From: Cloacibacillus sp.
GTDB taxonomy: Bacteria; Synergistota; Synergistia; Synergistales; Synergistaceae
Length of the DNA stretch: 64,000 nucleotides
Reading direction: 5' to 3'
Assembly: GCA_036655895.1 (NCBI GenBank)
Contig: JAVVPF010000014.1
Coordinates: forward strand, 1-64,000
This document shows, in pieces, positions 8,515 to 17,943 of this stretch. Position numbers and translations under genes: made by a program. Position 1 is the first letter of the stretch. Each line of letters starts with the position of its first letter. The notes beneath the pieces were generated by a model that saw nothing but the letters and a program-made list of their open reading frames with translations, ran no database searches and had not been told where the DNA came from.

Positions 8515-9291
8515 GTGACAAGGATGCTTGAAGGAAAGAAGGCAATTATCAGCGGCGGCAATGCCGGTATTGGTCGGGCGATTACGCTGGCTTATGCCAA
8601 AGAAGGCGCAGACGTCGTAATTTATGGACGCAATGCTGAAAAAAATCTGACAGTCGTCGAGGAGGCTAAAGCGTTTGGAGTAAACGCCTGCCCGATATGC
8701 TGCGATGTGTCCGATCCTAAGGAGGTTGAGGTTGCAGTAGAGAGGTCTGCTAAGTTTCTGGGAAGAATAGATATTTTGGCTAACATTGCCGGTATTTCCC
8801 CCAAGAAACCAGGCGGATTCAAGATCCCGTTTTATGAACTTGAGATAGATACATGGAACGAAGTAATGAATGTAAATTTGAATTCTGTTTTTTATGTATC
8901 CCGCCTAGTGAGCAAATATATGATCAATCAGAGCTACGGGAAAATAATCAACATGTCTTCAATCGTAGGGCTTACTGGAAGCGAGCACGGCCCAGCCGCA
9001 GCATGTTATTCGGCGTCTAAGGCAGGAATAATTTCTTTGACGCGTTCAATGGCCTATGAGCTTGCGGAATATAACATTACGGTGAACGCTGCAGCTCCCG
9101 GGCGTATTGCAACGGCGATGTCCAGCACCAACAATGAATATTATAACCAGCGCAATTTGAACGACATTCCCGCAAAGCGTTTTGGAACCCCCGAAGAGGT
9201 CGCGGACTTTTTCGTGTTTTACGCGTCCGATAAATCGTCATATATTACCGGAGAAACCACGCTTATCACAGGCGGCTGGCTCATCAGGTAA
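8515..9291 (+). CDS. Short-chain dehydrogenase/reductase
   Basis: A 258-aa NAD(P)-dependent oxidoreductase of the classical SDR family. Cofactor motif SGGNAGIGRAI near the N-terminus, then LANIAGISP, an active-site Ser in INMSSIVGLTG and the YSASKAG Tyr-Lys pair. A frame reading from 8506 overlaps the AGGAGGTG ribosome site itself, so the GTG at 8515, eight bases after AGGAGG, is the likelier start. It probably oxidises or reduces the hydroxy/keto intermediate handled by the adjacent isomerase. Substrate not predictable. Confidence 0.88.
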   Translation: MTRMLEGKKAIISGGNAGIGRAITLAYAKEGADVVIYGRNAEKNLTVVEEAKAFGVNACPICCDVSDPKEVEVAVERSAKFLGRIDILANIAGISPKKPGGFKIPFYELEIDTWNEVMNVNLNSVFYVSRLVSKYMINQSYGKIINMSSIVGLTGSEHGPAAACYSASKAGIISLTRSMAYELAEYNITVNAAAPGRIATAMSSTNNEYYNQRNLNDIPAKRFGTPEEVADFFVFYASDKSSYITGETTLITGGWLIR

Positions 9292-9356
9292 CACGATAGT
9301 GTAACAGCTCCATTTTAAATAAAATCTTTAATAAATCTTGAGGAGGAACTAATACT

Positions 9357-10412
9357 ATGAAATCGCATAAGATGTACTCTTTTTTACTGTTTATCGCTGT
9401 AATGGCGGCCGCATTCTTCTCTTCCGGGAACATGGCTATGGCGGATGCCGCCAAATATGCCAAACTTAAGCCGATAACCTTGGTCTATCCCCACACGTCG
9501 CCAAAGACGGAAGCAAACGCCCTTATGGCCGATCTGATTAAAAAATATGCGGAAAAAGAGACTGGTGGAAAGCTGAAAGTTGAGGTCATGCCAGCCGCGC
9601 AGCTTGGAACAGCCCAGGAGACGGCGCAGCAGCTTCAAGACGGCAGCATAAACTTAAGTTCGGAACAGGTATATTCCATCGTGGACTTTATACCGGAGGC
9701 GTCAGTTTTTGATATGCTCTTTATGTTCTCCACCTATGATAAAAATACGATCGATAAAACGCTGAACACAGGTCCGGTGAATAAGTTTCTCCAGGAAAAG
9801 TATAACAAGGCGGGCTTTCAGCTCCTGGGCTACATGCAGGGAGCAACCTTTCGTGAAACGACCTCTAACAGAAAACTCGATGGCCCTGCAAATTTCAAGG
9901 GAATGAAGATAAGGACGCTGCCCAGCAACAACTTTGTCGTTGGATGGAAGGCAATGGGCACAGCTCCTACCCCGATAACCATAGGAGAACTGTATCTTTC
10001 TCTGCAGCAGAAACTTGTTGAAGCTCAGGAAAACCCGTACGACATCGTCCTCTCCAATAATTTTAACGAAGTGCAAAAATATCTCTGCGCAACGCATCAT
10101 AATCTCTATGTCATGCATATCATCATGAACAAGAAATTTTATGACGCGATGCCCAAAGAATATAAAGAAGCGCTCGAAATGGCAGTCAAAAAAGCGAGAA
10201 CTGAAATCGGAAATTCAATGCCGCAGCTTGCGGAGAAATCCAAAAAAGAACTCCTCAAGCGTGGTATGACTATTATCAACTATGACAACAACGCATTTGG
10301 CGATTTCCGCAAATCGGTCAAACCGCAGTGGGACAGCATTCGTAAAATAGCCGGCAACCAGACAGTTGATTTAATGATAAAAGAACTCGAAGCAAATTCA
10401 AAAAAGAAATAA
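9357..10412 (+). CDS. dctP: TRAP transporter solute-binding protein, DctP type
   Basis: A 351-aa extracytoplasmic binding protein. The signal peptide covers about residues 1-30 (YSFLLFIAVMAAAFF, cleavage near AMADA). The mature part has the DctP-family layout: TLVYPHTSPKTEANALMADL, QLGTAQETAQQLQDGSI, then the substrate carboxylate-binding region with GMKIRTLPSNNFVVGWKAMG and VEAQENPYDIVLSN. The Arg of KIRTLPS is at the usual carboxylate-clamp position, so the ligand is probably an organic acid or sugar acid. DctQ and DctM follow directly. A hairpin between dctP and dctQ probably lowers expression of the membrane subunits relative to the binding protein. Confidence 0.92.
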   Translation: MKSHKMYSFLLFIAVMAAAFFSSGNMAMADAAKYAKLKPITLVYPHTSPKTEANALMADLIKKYAEKETGGKLKVEVMPAAQLGTAQETAQQLQDGSINLSSEQVYSIVDFIPEASVFDMLFMFSTYDKNTIDKTLNTGPVNKFLQEKYNKAGFQLLGYMQGATFRETTSNRKLDGPANFKGMKIRTLPSNNFVVGWKAMGTAPTPITIGELYLSLQQKLVEAQENPYDIVLSNNFNEVQKYLCATHHNLYVMHIIMNKKFYDAMPKEYKEALEMAVKKARTEIGNSMPQLAEKSKKELLKRGMTIINYDNNAFGDFRKSVKPQWDSIRKIAGNQTVDLMIKELEANSKKK

Positions 10413-10451
10413 CCGCGATAAGTAAAAACCTATCCGCTGCTCCAATCTTGT

Positions 10452-10492
10452 AAGAGGCCAGAAACAGGCACGCGGTGTTTCCGGCCTCTTTT
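10452..10492 (+). terminator. Intra-operon terminator/attenuator between dctP and dctQ
   Basis: Imperfect stem: AAGAGGCC and GAAACA pair with TGTTTC and GGCCTCTT around one mismatch, with a 9-nt loop, then TTATAA. It fits partial termination after the highly expressed binding-protein gene. Confidence 0.72.
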
Positions 10493-10519
10493 ATAAAAAT
10501 AATCTAAGGAGTGAAGGTA

Positions 10520-11062
10520 ATGTTAAAGGTTCTTCGCTGGCTTGACAGACATTTTGAAGAAACAGTTCTCATACTCCTCATGATCGGTATTTCCTGCACA
10601 ATGTTCTTACAGGTTATTATGCGCTACGTTTTCAATACGCCGCTTACCTGGCCTGAGGAAATCAGTCGGTACATGTGGATCTGGACGGTGTTTTTCAGCT
10701 TAAGCTACACAATATATCTTAGGAATATGCTACGTGTTGATGTTATAGCCGATATGCTGCCGCCGAAGGCAAAGCAGATCCTTGATATATGCATTCAAGC
10801 TTTGAGCTTGGTGATCTATACCATCTTTACATTTTATTCTTTTAAAGTTTACACCTCGTTGGTCTTAAGCGGCCGAGTCTCTCCTGCGCTCCGGATTCCG
10901 ATGTATCTGGTTTACAGCGTCGTTTGTATCGGATTTTCACTCAGCGTTTTTAGAACACTGCAGCTGATAATAGAGCTTTTAGGCGAGATGCGCGGCCGCA
11001 AAAGCGAGCATCTTTTGATTACAGAGCAAATGCAGGATACAATGAAAAAGGAAGGAATATAA
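10520..11062 (+). CDS. dctQ: TRAP transporter small membrane subunit, DctQ type
   Basis: A 180-aa membrane protein with four predicted transmembrane helices: about residues 15-38 (VLILLMIGISCTMFLQVIM), 50-70, 88-112 and 130-152. It carries the family signature around TPLTWPEEISRYMWIWTVF. The GTG at 10511 opens the frame, but AAGGAG is 8 nt from the ATG at 10520. It overlaps functionally with the following dctM (one-base gap) and forms the tripartite carboxylate importer with the upstream DctP. Confidence 0.9.
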   Translation: MLKVLRWLDRHFEETVLILLMIGISCTMFLQVIMRYVFNTPLTWPEEISRYMWIWTVFFSLSYTIYLRNMLRVDVIADMLPPKAKQILDICIQALSLVIYTIFTFYSFKVYTSLVLSGRVSPALRIPMYLVYSVVCIGFSLSVFRTLQLIIELLGEMRGRKSEHLLITEQMQDTMKKEGI

Positions 11063-11063
11063 C

Positions 11064-12356
11064 ATGGCTGCTTTAGTATTTTTCGTATTTCTAGCATTTC
11101 TTGCTTTTAGCGTGCCCATTGCCGTCTCAATGATCATCAGTACGCTGGTTCCACTACTTTCAGGCGCGCCGGGAGCCAGTAGCATCACTACCCTTATACA
11201 GAACACCTTCAGCGGAGCCGATTCCACCCCCATAATCGCCATACCCCTTTTTATTCTGGGCGGCGTTTTGATGGCCGAGGGCGGTATATCTGAAAAATTA
11301 TTCAACGTTTTTGCATTTTTTATAGGAAAACGCAGAGCTGGTATGCCGATAGCGGTGATACTTACCTGTCTCTTTTACGGCGCAATCTCAGGTTCCGGCC
11401 CGGCGACAACAGCGGCTGTCGGTGGCATGACCATACCGCTGCTTATTTCCCTGGGATATGACAAACGTTTCTGTGCTGCCATGGTAGCGGTGGCTGGCGG
11501 ACTTGGCGTAATTATTCCTCCCAGTATCCCCTTTGTTCTCTATTCACTGGCTACCGGGGTATCCACGGGAGCTCTGTTCCTTGCTGGTGTATTGCCAGGG
11601 ATATTCATTGGCATCTGTCTGATGCTGTATGCCGTGGTCTACTGTACCATACACGGAGAAGATAAAGAAAAAATCATGGCAAACTACAATAAACTGCATG
11701 AGAAAGGTTTTTTTGAACTTTTTAAAGAGAGCTTCTGGGCTTTTCTCTCCCCGGTCATCATTCTTGGAGGGATATACAGCGGTATTGTGACTCCTACAGA
11801 GGCGGCCTGTATCTCTATTTTCTACGCTCTTTTTATTGCGCTTTTCGTATATAAATCGATACACTATAGGGAGCTGTGGGGCTTCTTCGGCAGCGCTGTT
11901 AGAACCTATGCGCCTCTTTGTTTTTTACTTGCCTTTGCCACCGCTTTTGGACGTATGCTTGCACTGATAAAAGCGCCGATGATGTTCTCCAACTTCATCC
12001 TCACCTATTTTACAGCCCAGTGGCAGGTGCTTCTTGTAATAGTGGTCATATTCTATTTCCTTGGCATGGTAATGGACACAGGCCCCGCCATTCTCATCAT
12101 GGCGCCCATCCTGCTGCCACTTGTTGTAGAAGTTGGTGTAAATCCCGTTCATTTCGGCGTGATCATGGTAACGAACCTGGCAATCGGACTCTCAACGCCG
12201 CCATTCGGACTGGATTTGTTTGTCGCCAGCAGTTTGATCAAAGAAAAGCCGATGTTGGTAGCCAAGCCCGCCATACCATTCATTGTGGCATTCTCTGTGG
12301 CGCTCCTGGTTATCACTTACGTCCCTCAGCTTAGTCTGAAACTACTGGGCATGTAA
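11064..12356 (+). CDS. dctM: TRAP transporter large membrane subunit, DctM type
   Basis: A 430-aa permease of the DctM/TRAP-L family with about 12-13 hydrophobic segments. Family motifs: PIIAIPLFILGGVLMAEGG, GAISGSGPATTAAVGGM, GVIIPPSIPFVLYSLATG and LIMAPILLPLV. An AAGGAAGG site precedes the ATG, and it starts one base after dctQ. It drives Na+- or H+-coupled uptake together with DctP and DctQ of this operon. Confidence 0.94.
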   Translation: MAALVFFVFLAFLAFSVPIAVSMIISTLVPLLSGAPGASSITTLIQNTFSGADSTPIIAIPLFILGGVLMAEGGISEKLFNVFAFFIGKRRAGMPIAVILTCLFYGAISGSGPATTAAVGGMTIPLLISLGYDKRFCAAMVAVAGGLGVIIPPSIPFVLYSLATGVSTGALFLAGVLPGIFIGICLMLYAVVYCTIHGEDKEKIMANYNKLHEKGFFELFKESFWAFLSPVIILGGIYSGIVTPTEAACISIFYALFIALFVYKSIHYRELWGFFGSAVRTYAPLCFLLAFATAFGRMLALIKAPMMFSNFILTYFTAQWQVLLVIVVIFYFLGMVMDTGPAILIMAPILLPLVVEVGVNPVHFGVIMVTNLAIGLSTPPFGLDLFVASSLIKEKPMLVAKPAIPFIVAFSVALLVITYVPQLSLKLLGM

Positions 12357-12394
12357 CGTCAGCATAGCAAAAATTTGAAGGAGATATGAAATCC

Positions 12395-13138
12395 ATGAGA
12401 TTAAAAGACAAAATAGCAGTATTTATCGGCGGTGCTTCAGACATTGCAACCACTACCGCGCTGAAATTTATAGAAGAAGGAGCTTCCGTTGCCCTCATTG
12501 ATTATGACCAAAAGGCTTTTGACAGGGTGCAGCCCCAATATCTAGATAATAAAGGTACACTCAGGACTTTCATTGCGGACGTTAGAGACTACGAAGCACT
12601 GCGTTTTGCTATTGACGAAGTGTTGAAAGAATTTGGACGCATAGATATTTTGGTTAATTGCGCGGGGATCTTGATACATAAACCAATTGACGTCCTTACC
12701 GTGCGGGAATGGCAAGATGTTATTGATATAAACCTCACTGGAATATTCAACGCCTGTAAAGCCGTCACTCCCAGCATGAAAGAACACAAATACGGACGTA
12801 TAGTAAATATTTCTTCAATAGGAGGTCGCACTGGGCGCCCCGGTGTAGGGGTCAACTACGCAGCGGCGAAGGCCGGTATTGTCGGGCTGACGCAAACACT
12901 CGCAAAAGAACTTGCCCCGTGGACCGTGACCGCCAATGTTGTGGCGCCTGGTCCGCTGAAGGGCCGCATGTTTTTTGGTATGGAGCAGCATTTGATAGAC
13001 GGACTTATTAAGAATATACCTCTCGGCCGTGTTGGCGAGATGGATGAAATCGCTTACGCCATCATGTATCTGGCAAGCGACGAGGCCGCTTGGACCACAG
13101 GCGAAGTGTTGGATGTCAACGGTGGAGCGTTTATTTAA
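12395..13138 (+). CDS. Short-chain dehydrogenase/reductase with degenerate cofactor loop
   Basis: About 247 aa, SDR family. The NNAG-type motif appears as LVNCAGILI, the active-site Ser as VNISSIGGRTG and the catalytic pair as YAAAKAG. The dinucleotide loop reads IGGASDIATTTA: the last Gly of the usual TGxxxGxG is replaced, which is atypical and may alter cofactor preference or activity. Two in-frame ATGs compete (12386 and 12395); the second has a workable distance from AAGGAG. It closes the isomerase-SDR-TRAP group and may catalyse a second redox step. Confidence 0.85.
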   Translation: MRLKDKIAVFIGGASDIATTTALKFIEEGASVALIDYDQKAFDRVQPQYLDNKGTLRTFIADVRDYEALRFAIDEVLKEFGRIDILVNCAGILIHKPIDVLTVREWQDVIDINLTGIFNACKAVTPSMKEHKYGRIVNISSIGGRTGRPGVGVNYAAAKAGIVGLTQTLAKELAPWTVTANVVAPGPLKGRMFFGMEQHLIDGLIKNIPLGRVGEMDEIAYAIMYLASDEAAWTTGEVLDVNGGAFI

Positions 13139-13228
13139 CCTGCCATTTTGAAATTCAATATTCTGTTGGAAGGCGGGCGGCCTCGTGATAACACTGCGGT
13201 CTCCCGCCCCGAGTACTTGGAGGAAAAA

Positions 13229-14179
13229 ATGGTATCAGCTTTTATTCGCGGCGTTGTTCTCATATTTCCACTGGCAATAGTGCTAGCAGCCGGAAATATA
13301 TTATCCCAAAAAAAGTTCATAACTAAAGAAGATGTTTCGACCTTGTCGAAGCTTCTGTTTTGGATCATCTCTCCGTCTCTTCTTTTTCGTAATGCCTTCC
13401 TGATAAAAGACGGCTTCTCTGAACATATGTTGTTTTTTGCCGCCGTAATATCAGCCGCCTTCATTACTATGCTCTTTGCCTACGTGAGCGAAAAATATCT
13501 CTTTCGGTGCCGCGATGCCAAGGATCTGGCCCTTACTACAGCAGCTTCGATGAGGCCCAATACCATATACGTGGGGCTTCCCACCGTGCAGGCTGTATTT
13601 GGGAATGAGGCTATACCTATGCTTTCTCTTTATGTGGCGATCGCTATGCCGCTCTACAATTTACTTTCCCCTCTATCAAGTGAGCTGATACTTGCGCGTG
13701 GCAGAAATTTCAAAGAATTTGTCACGCGAGCCCTTAAGGCGATATTAAAAAATCCAATGGTGATGGCGCCGCTTGGAGGAATTGTTCTCACTTTTTGTGG
13801 TTTGAGCAAGCTTCCCACCGCAGCCGATAAATCACTCGAAATGATAGGCAATGCTGCTACAGGGTTGGCGTTGCTTACGCTTGGAGCTTCTATAGATATC
13901 AGCCATGCTAAAAAAACTTTATTCACCTGCTGGAGGGAGGTGGCGACGAGGCTCTTCATACATCCGGGGCTGCTTTATTTTTGTATGATAATCTTTGGCA
14001 TTGAGGCATCTCTTAGAAATGTGGCTGTATTGGTGACCGCCACTCCCACTGCCGTGACTTTATTTATTCTGGCGAGAGGGATAGGGCTGAACGGCGATAG
14101 AGCTGCGGAAATAACTGTGATTACCACGCTCTTGTCCGCCGTAACTATCCCTATATGGATCACATTACTAGGAATTTGA
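13229..14179 (+). CDS. AEC-family permease (auxin-efflux-carrier type)
   Basis: A 316-aa integral membrane protein with about ten hydrophobic helices, matching the AEC family (MleP/MdcF-type carboxylate permeases and exporters). Recognisable parts: ISPSLLFRNAF near residue 50, SMRPNTIYVGLPTVQAVFG in the middle, and LLTLGASIDI before the C-terminal half. The frame begins at 13148, but TTGGAGG lies just before the ATG at 13229 and the hydrophobic N-terminus starts there. It probably transports a carboxylic acid linked to the upstream operon. Direction of transport is unknown. Confidence 0.83.
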   Translation: MVSAFIRGVVLIFPLAIVLAAGNILSQKKFITKEDVSTLSKLLFWIISPSLLFRNAFLIKDGFSEHMLFFAAVISAAFITMLFAYVSEKYLFRCRDAKDLALTTAASMRPNTIYVGLPTVQAVFGNEAIPMLSLYVAIAMPLYNLLSPLSSELILARGRNFKEFVTRALKAILKNPMVMAPLGGIVLTFCGLSKLPTAADKSLEMIGNAATGLALLTLGASIDISHAKKTLFTCWREVATRLFIHPGLLYFCMIIFGIEASLRNVAVLVTATPTAVTLFILARGIGLNGDRAAEITVITTLLSAVTIPIWITLLGI

Positions 14180-14499
14180 TATTTCGCGTGAGAGTAAGGA
14201 GGGCTCTCCTAGTTACATTATGAGTGCACACTGAGTGACGAGGGAAAATCATTCTAACCTAAATGTCCATAACTTTACCAATCGTTGCAGTCGCCTCCTC
14301 ACCGACAGATTGCCGAGAATAGCGCTCACTTTTCAATGCCGGTGTATTTCCACGTATTAGAAAAATTTTCTATTAAATGGCATCTTGACAACCAACTCAT
14401 TAATGATTATTCTATAGTTATTGCGTTAAATGATAATATATTCCGTTTAGCGGAATTATATGTGTATAAATAAAAAATATTTACCTCGGAGGTAATACT
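14180..14499 (+). promoter_or_regulatory. Intergenic region with promoter for the ThDP enzyme gene
   Basis: No convincing gene in these 320 bp; a 62-codon frame at 14285-14473 has no ribosome site or recognisable content. TTGACA at 14385-14390 and TATTCT at 14408-14413, 17 nt apart, form a good promoter about 90 bp upstream of the ThDP-enzyme start. CGGAGG precedes the ATG. Confidence 0.6.
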
Positions 14500-16332
14500 A
14501 TGGCAAAAGATCTCGTAGCATTTCAACTTGTGAAATTTCTTGAGTCAAGGGGCGTCGAAAATATTTTCGGCCTCTGCGGCCACACCGTGATTGGTTTCCT
14601 TGACGCTTTAAAGGACAGCAAGATTCGCTACATCTCCGTGCGTCATGAACAGATAGCGGCACATGCGGCGGACGGATACGCGCGCGGCAAGGGCTGCCAG
14701 GTTCCCGGCGTTCTCATGACGCACCTTGGCCCCGGGCTCACCAACGCGACAACTGGCGTTGCGGAGGCGGGCCTCAACTCTATCCCGATGGTTGTCATCG
14801 CAGGCGACGTCCCAAGTTGCTACTTCGGACGCCATCCTCATCAGGAAGTAAACATGCACGCGGACGCCAGCCAGTATGAGATATATCGCCCGTTCGTAAA
14901 GCGCGCCTGGCGCGTAGACCGGCCCGAGCTGCTGCCTGAGGTGATGGACAAAGCCTTTCGTTTGGCCGTCACAGGACGTCCCGGTCCAGTGCTCGTCTCC
15001 GTTCCGATGGACATCTTCTCAATGGAGTTGGACACGCGCTTCTTCGAGCAGCGCATAAATAATTTCCCTGAACTTCCGAAGCCAGGCCTCTCCGACGCCG
15101 CAGCAGAAGAGATAGCAACGATGCTTGCCGAGGCGGATCGCCCCATCCTATATCCCGGCGGCGGCGTCATCTCGTCGGGAGCTGCGCCCGCGCTTACGGA
15201 GCTTGCTGAATTCCTTGAGATACCGGTGCTTTACACCCTCATGGGCAAAGGCTCCATACCGGACAACAGCCCGCTCGCCGTTGGCATGACCGGCTTCTGG
15301 GGTACGGAATTCAACAACACCACCGCGATGAAATCAGACGTCATGATGGCAGTAGGCACCCGCCTTTCCGAGGCCGATTGCAGCTCATGGTACCAGGGCG
15401 AAACCTTCGACGTGCCGCCAACGAAACTCATTCACATCGACATTAATCAGGAAGAGATCGGCCGCAACTTCCCGACCGCGATAGGCGCCATCTGCGACGC
15501 AAAAGAGGCAATTTGCGCGATACTTGCGGCTGCTAAGAAAAAATATCCAAACGGAGTAAGGCGTCCCGAGATCGTCAAAGCCATCGCCGAGGCTAAGGTG
15601 GCGTATAGGGCGACGCTGGTTGACGCTCAGAACTCAGCGCAATACCCAATGCGCCCCGAACGGATACTAAAAGACCTAAGAGAGGCGCTGCCGAAGGACG
15701 GTTACGTCGTAGCCGACGTAGGCTGGAACAAAAACGGCGTCGGCCAGCAGTTTGAGATATACGAGCCCGGCACATTCGTAGCTCCAGGCGGCCTCTGCAC
15801 AATGGGCTACGGCCCATCAGCCGCTCTGGGCGTAAAGGTGGCCAACCCCGACAAAAAAGTAGTCGCACTCATCGGCGACGGCGGCATGGGTACAAACGTA
15901 TCCCCCTTTGCCACCGGCGCGATGGATAACGTGGCCGTCGTATGGGTCGTCATGAACAACTGCGCCTTTGGTACAATCGCAGGTCTTGAGCGCCAGCATT
16001 ACGACCATCAGTTTGGCACGCTCTTTATGAAAGACGGTGAACCCTACAGCCCGGATTTCGCGGCAATAGCCGAAGGTTACGGCATAAAAGGCTACAAAGT
16101 GACTACCGCCGAAGAATTTAAACCGATGCTCGAAGAGGCGCTTGCCTCCAACAACCCGTGCGTCATCGACGTTCGCATGGAAAACGCCCCCGTTGTGACA
16201 TGGGGCTGTTGGAACATAAACGACATCTATCGCAAGCGCGGCGAAGAAAAGCCATGGAGACAGTGGCAGTGGGAAGATACTACCCCCTGGTACATGGCGG
16301 AACTGTGCGACCAAAAAACTAACAAGAAATAG
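14500..16332 (+). CDS. Thiamine-diphosphate enzyme, acetolactate-synthase/decarboxylase family
   Basis: A 610-aa ThDP-dependent enzyme with the usual three domains. The N-terminal Pyr domain holds the catalytic Glu in VRHEQIAAHAADGYARGKG. The middle domain includes PILYPGGGVISSG. The C-terminal PP domain has the metal/ThDP motif starting GDGGMGTN and ending NN about residue 485. The Glu excludes glyoxylate carboligase, which lacks it. It is followed, after a terminator, by a CoA-acylating aldehyde dehydrogenase. A plausible joint role is decarboxylating a 2-oxoacid to an aldehyde that is then oxidised to acyl-CoA (inference). Acetolactate synthase proper is less likely because no regulatory subunit or branched-chain genes are nearby. 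Confidence 0.85.
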   Translation: MAKDLVAFQLVKFLESRGVENIFGLCGHTVIGFLDALKDSKIRYISVRHEQIAAHAADGYARGKGCQVPGVLMTHLGPGLTNATTGVAEAGLNSIPMVVIAGDVPSCYFGRHPHQEVNMHADASQYEIYRPFVKRAWRVDRPELLPEVMDKAFRLAVTGRPGPVLVSVPMDIFSMELDTRFFEQRINNFPELPKPGLSDAAAEEIATMLAEADRPILYPGGGVISSGAAPALTELAEFLEIPVLYTLMGKGSIPDNSPLAVGMTGFWGTEFNNTTAMKSDVMMAVGTRLSEADCSSWYQGETFDVPPTKLIHIDINQEEIGRNFPTAIGAICDAKEAICAILAAAKKKYPNGVRRPEIVKAIAEAKVAYRATLVDAQNSAQYPMRPERILKDLREALPKDGYVVADVGWNKNGVGQQFEIYEPGTFVAPGGLCTMGYGPSAALGVKVANPDKKVVALIGDGGMGTNVSPFATGAMDNVAVVWVVMNNCAFGTIAGLERQHYDHQFGTLFMKDGEPYSPDFAAIAEGYGIKGYKVTTAEEFKPMLEEALASNNPCVIDVRMENAPVVTWGCWNINDIYRKRGEEKPWRQWQWEDTTPWYMAELCDQKTNKK

Positions 16333-16348
16333 CCTCGCCTTATCAACG

Positions 16349-16377
16349 TCCGCCCCTTTTGTTAGGGGCGGATTTTT
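16349..16377 (+). terminator. Rho-independent terminator after the ThDP enzyme gene
   Basis: A 9-bp perfect stem TCCGCCCCT / AGGGGCGGA with a 6-nt loop, followed by five T residues. Confidence 0.93.
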
Positions 16378-16474
16378 AAGAAATTTTATATAACGAAAAT
16401 AATTTCTTTATAGTGGTATTTAATAAAGCAAAAACGCTAAAAATATAAAGTCTTTGAAGGAGATGTATTTTGTT

Positions 16475-17914
16475 ATGGCAAAACATGAAATTACACAAGA
16501 ACAGCTTGAAGCGCTTGACTCAATTTTTGCAAAAGCAAAGGCAGCTGAAAAGGTTATCGAAAATTACAGTCAGGAACAAGTAGACCGCATGGTGCGCTGT
16601 GTCGCGTGGGCCGCCGCCAACCCCAAAACATTTCAGGAAATATGCTGGATGGGCGTTGACGAAGCTGGCGCAGGCGACAGAAACGGCCGTTTCGGCAAAC
16701 GTCACAAAATACTGGGCGTGCTCCGCGACGCACTGCGTCAGAAGAGCGTAGGCGCGATAGAAGAGCTGCCAGAAAAAGGCATCACCCGTTACGCCAAGCC
16801 CGCAGGCATCATCACCTCCCTCATCCCCATGACGAACCCCGAACTCACGCCTATCGTCACCGCCATCTACGCGCTGAAAGCACGCGATGTAGTAGTCTTC
16901 TCCCCGCACCCGCGTACCGTGAAGACAACAAACAAGGTCGTCCAGATAATGCGCGACGCGCTTGCCGCTATCGGCGAGAATCCCGACTTCCTGCAGTGTG
17001 TTTCCGAGGTGAACATGGATCTTGTGGCCGAATCAATGAAGCGCTGCGACCTCATCATGGCCACTGGCGGCCCAGCTATGACAAAGGCGGCCCACAGCTC
17101 CGGCAAACCCGCCTACTGTTCAGGCGCTGGAAACGCTACGATGATTTACGATGAGACGGCCATCCCGGCTGAAGCTGCGCGCAACACACGCATAAGCAAA
17201 ACCTCAGATTTCGGCTCCGGCTGCTCCGCCGACGGCAACCTCATCATAAGCGACACCATCTACGACGAGACGGTCAAGGCGCTTGAGGCAGAAGGCGGGT
17301 ACCACGCGACAGACGCAGAGCGCGAGCTGCTCAAAAAGGCAATGTGGGATACGGAAGGACATCGCATCGTGGCCACAGTCGCCGTATCGCCCCAGGAACT
17401 GTGCCGTACGGCTGGATTTGAAATCCCCGCGGACCGCAAATTTGTAATGGTGAACAACGAAGGCATAGGCAAAGAGTTCAAATTCTCCGGCGAAAAGCTC
17501 ACAACGCTCCTTACGCTATATAAATACGAGGGTGAGTTTGAAAACGCTCTTAAAATGATGGACGAAATATACAAGGTAGGCGGCCGTGGACACTCATGCG
17601 GCATCTACAGTTTTGACGAAGAGCACATCCAGAGCCTTGCGCTGCGCGCTCCTGTGACGCGCGTCATGGTGCGCCAGCCCCAGTCCAAGGCAAACGCAGG
17701 TTCTGCGGAAAACGGGATGCCGATGACATCAAGCATGGGCTGCGGAACATGGGGAGGCAACCAAGTCTCCGAAAACATCGCCCTAAAGCACTACATGAAC
17801 AGCACATGGGTGGCGCGCCCGATAATGAAAGACCAGCCCGCGGAAGAGATCCTCTTCGGTGAGTTCTTCGACGCCGCGGTAACAAAGGAACAGGGCGAAG
17901 AGATCAAATTCTAA
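16475..17914 (+). CDS. CoA-acylating aldehyde dehydrogenase (SauS-like)
   Basis: A protein of about 479 aa of the acylating aldehyde dehydrogenase group, which oxidises an aldehyde with CoA and NAD(P)+ to acyl-CoA. Related families are the AdhE N-terminal domain, EutE/PduP and the sulfoacetaldehyde dehydrogenase SauS. Seen: PAGIITSLIPMTNPELTP, VVFSPHPRTVKTT, ATGGPAMTKAAHSSGKPA, GAGNATMIYDE and the catalytic Cys in DFGSGCSADGNLI. A TTG at 16454 opens the frame, but the ATG at 16475 has AAGGAG about 12 nt upstream and fits the family start. The substrate is unknown; sulfoacetaldehyde is one option, but no sulfonate-specific gene is in view. Confidence 0.85.
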   Translation: MAKHEITQEQLEALDSIFAKAKAAEKVIENYSQEQVDRMVRCVAWAAANPKTFQEICWMGVDEAGAGDRNGRFGKRHKILGVLRDALRQKSVGAIEELPEKGITRYAKPAGIITSLIPMTNPELTPIVTAIYALKARDVVVFSPHPRTVKTTNKVVQIMRDALAAIGENPDFLQCVSEVNMDLVAESMKRCDLIMATGGPAMTKAAHSSGKPAYCSGAGNATMIYDETAIPAEAARNTRISKTSDFGSGCSADGNLIISDTIYDETVKALEAEGGYHATDAERELLKKAMWDTEGHRIVATVAVSPQELCRTAGFEIPADRKFVMVNNEGIGKEFKFSGEKLTTLLTLYKYEGEFENALKMMDEIYKVGGRGHSCGIYSFDEEHIQSLALRAPVTRVMVRQPQSKANAGSAENGMPMTSSMGCGTWGGNQVSENIALKHYMNSTWVARPIMKDQPAEEILFGEFFDAAVTKEQGEEIKF

Positions 17915-17943
17915 CCCAAAAGAATAAAATCTATTGATATAAT

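Noticed and set aside
14285-14473. 62-codon frame upstream of the ThDP enzyme
   Set aside because: No ribosome site, and it overlaps the best promoter of the downstream gene.
14500-16332. Glyoxylate carboligase
   Set aside because: The catalytic Glu in VRHEQ is present, while glyoxylate carboligase lacks it.
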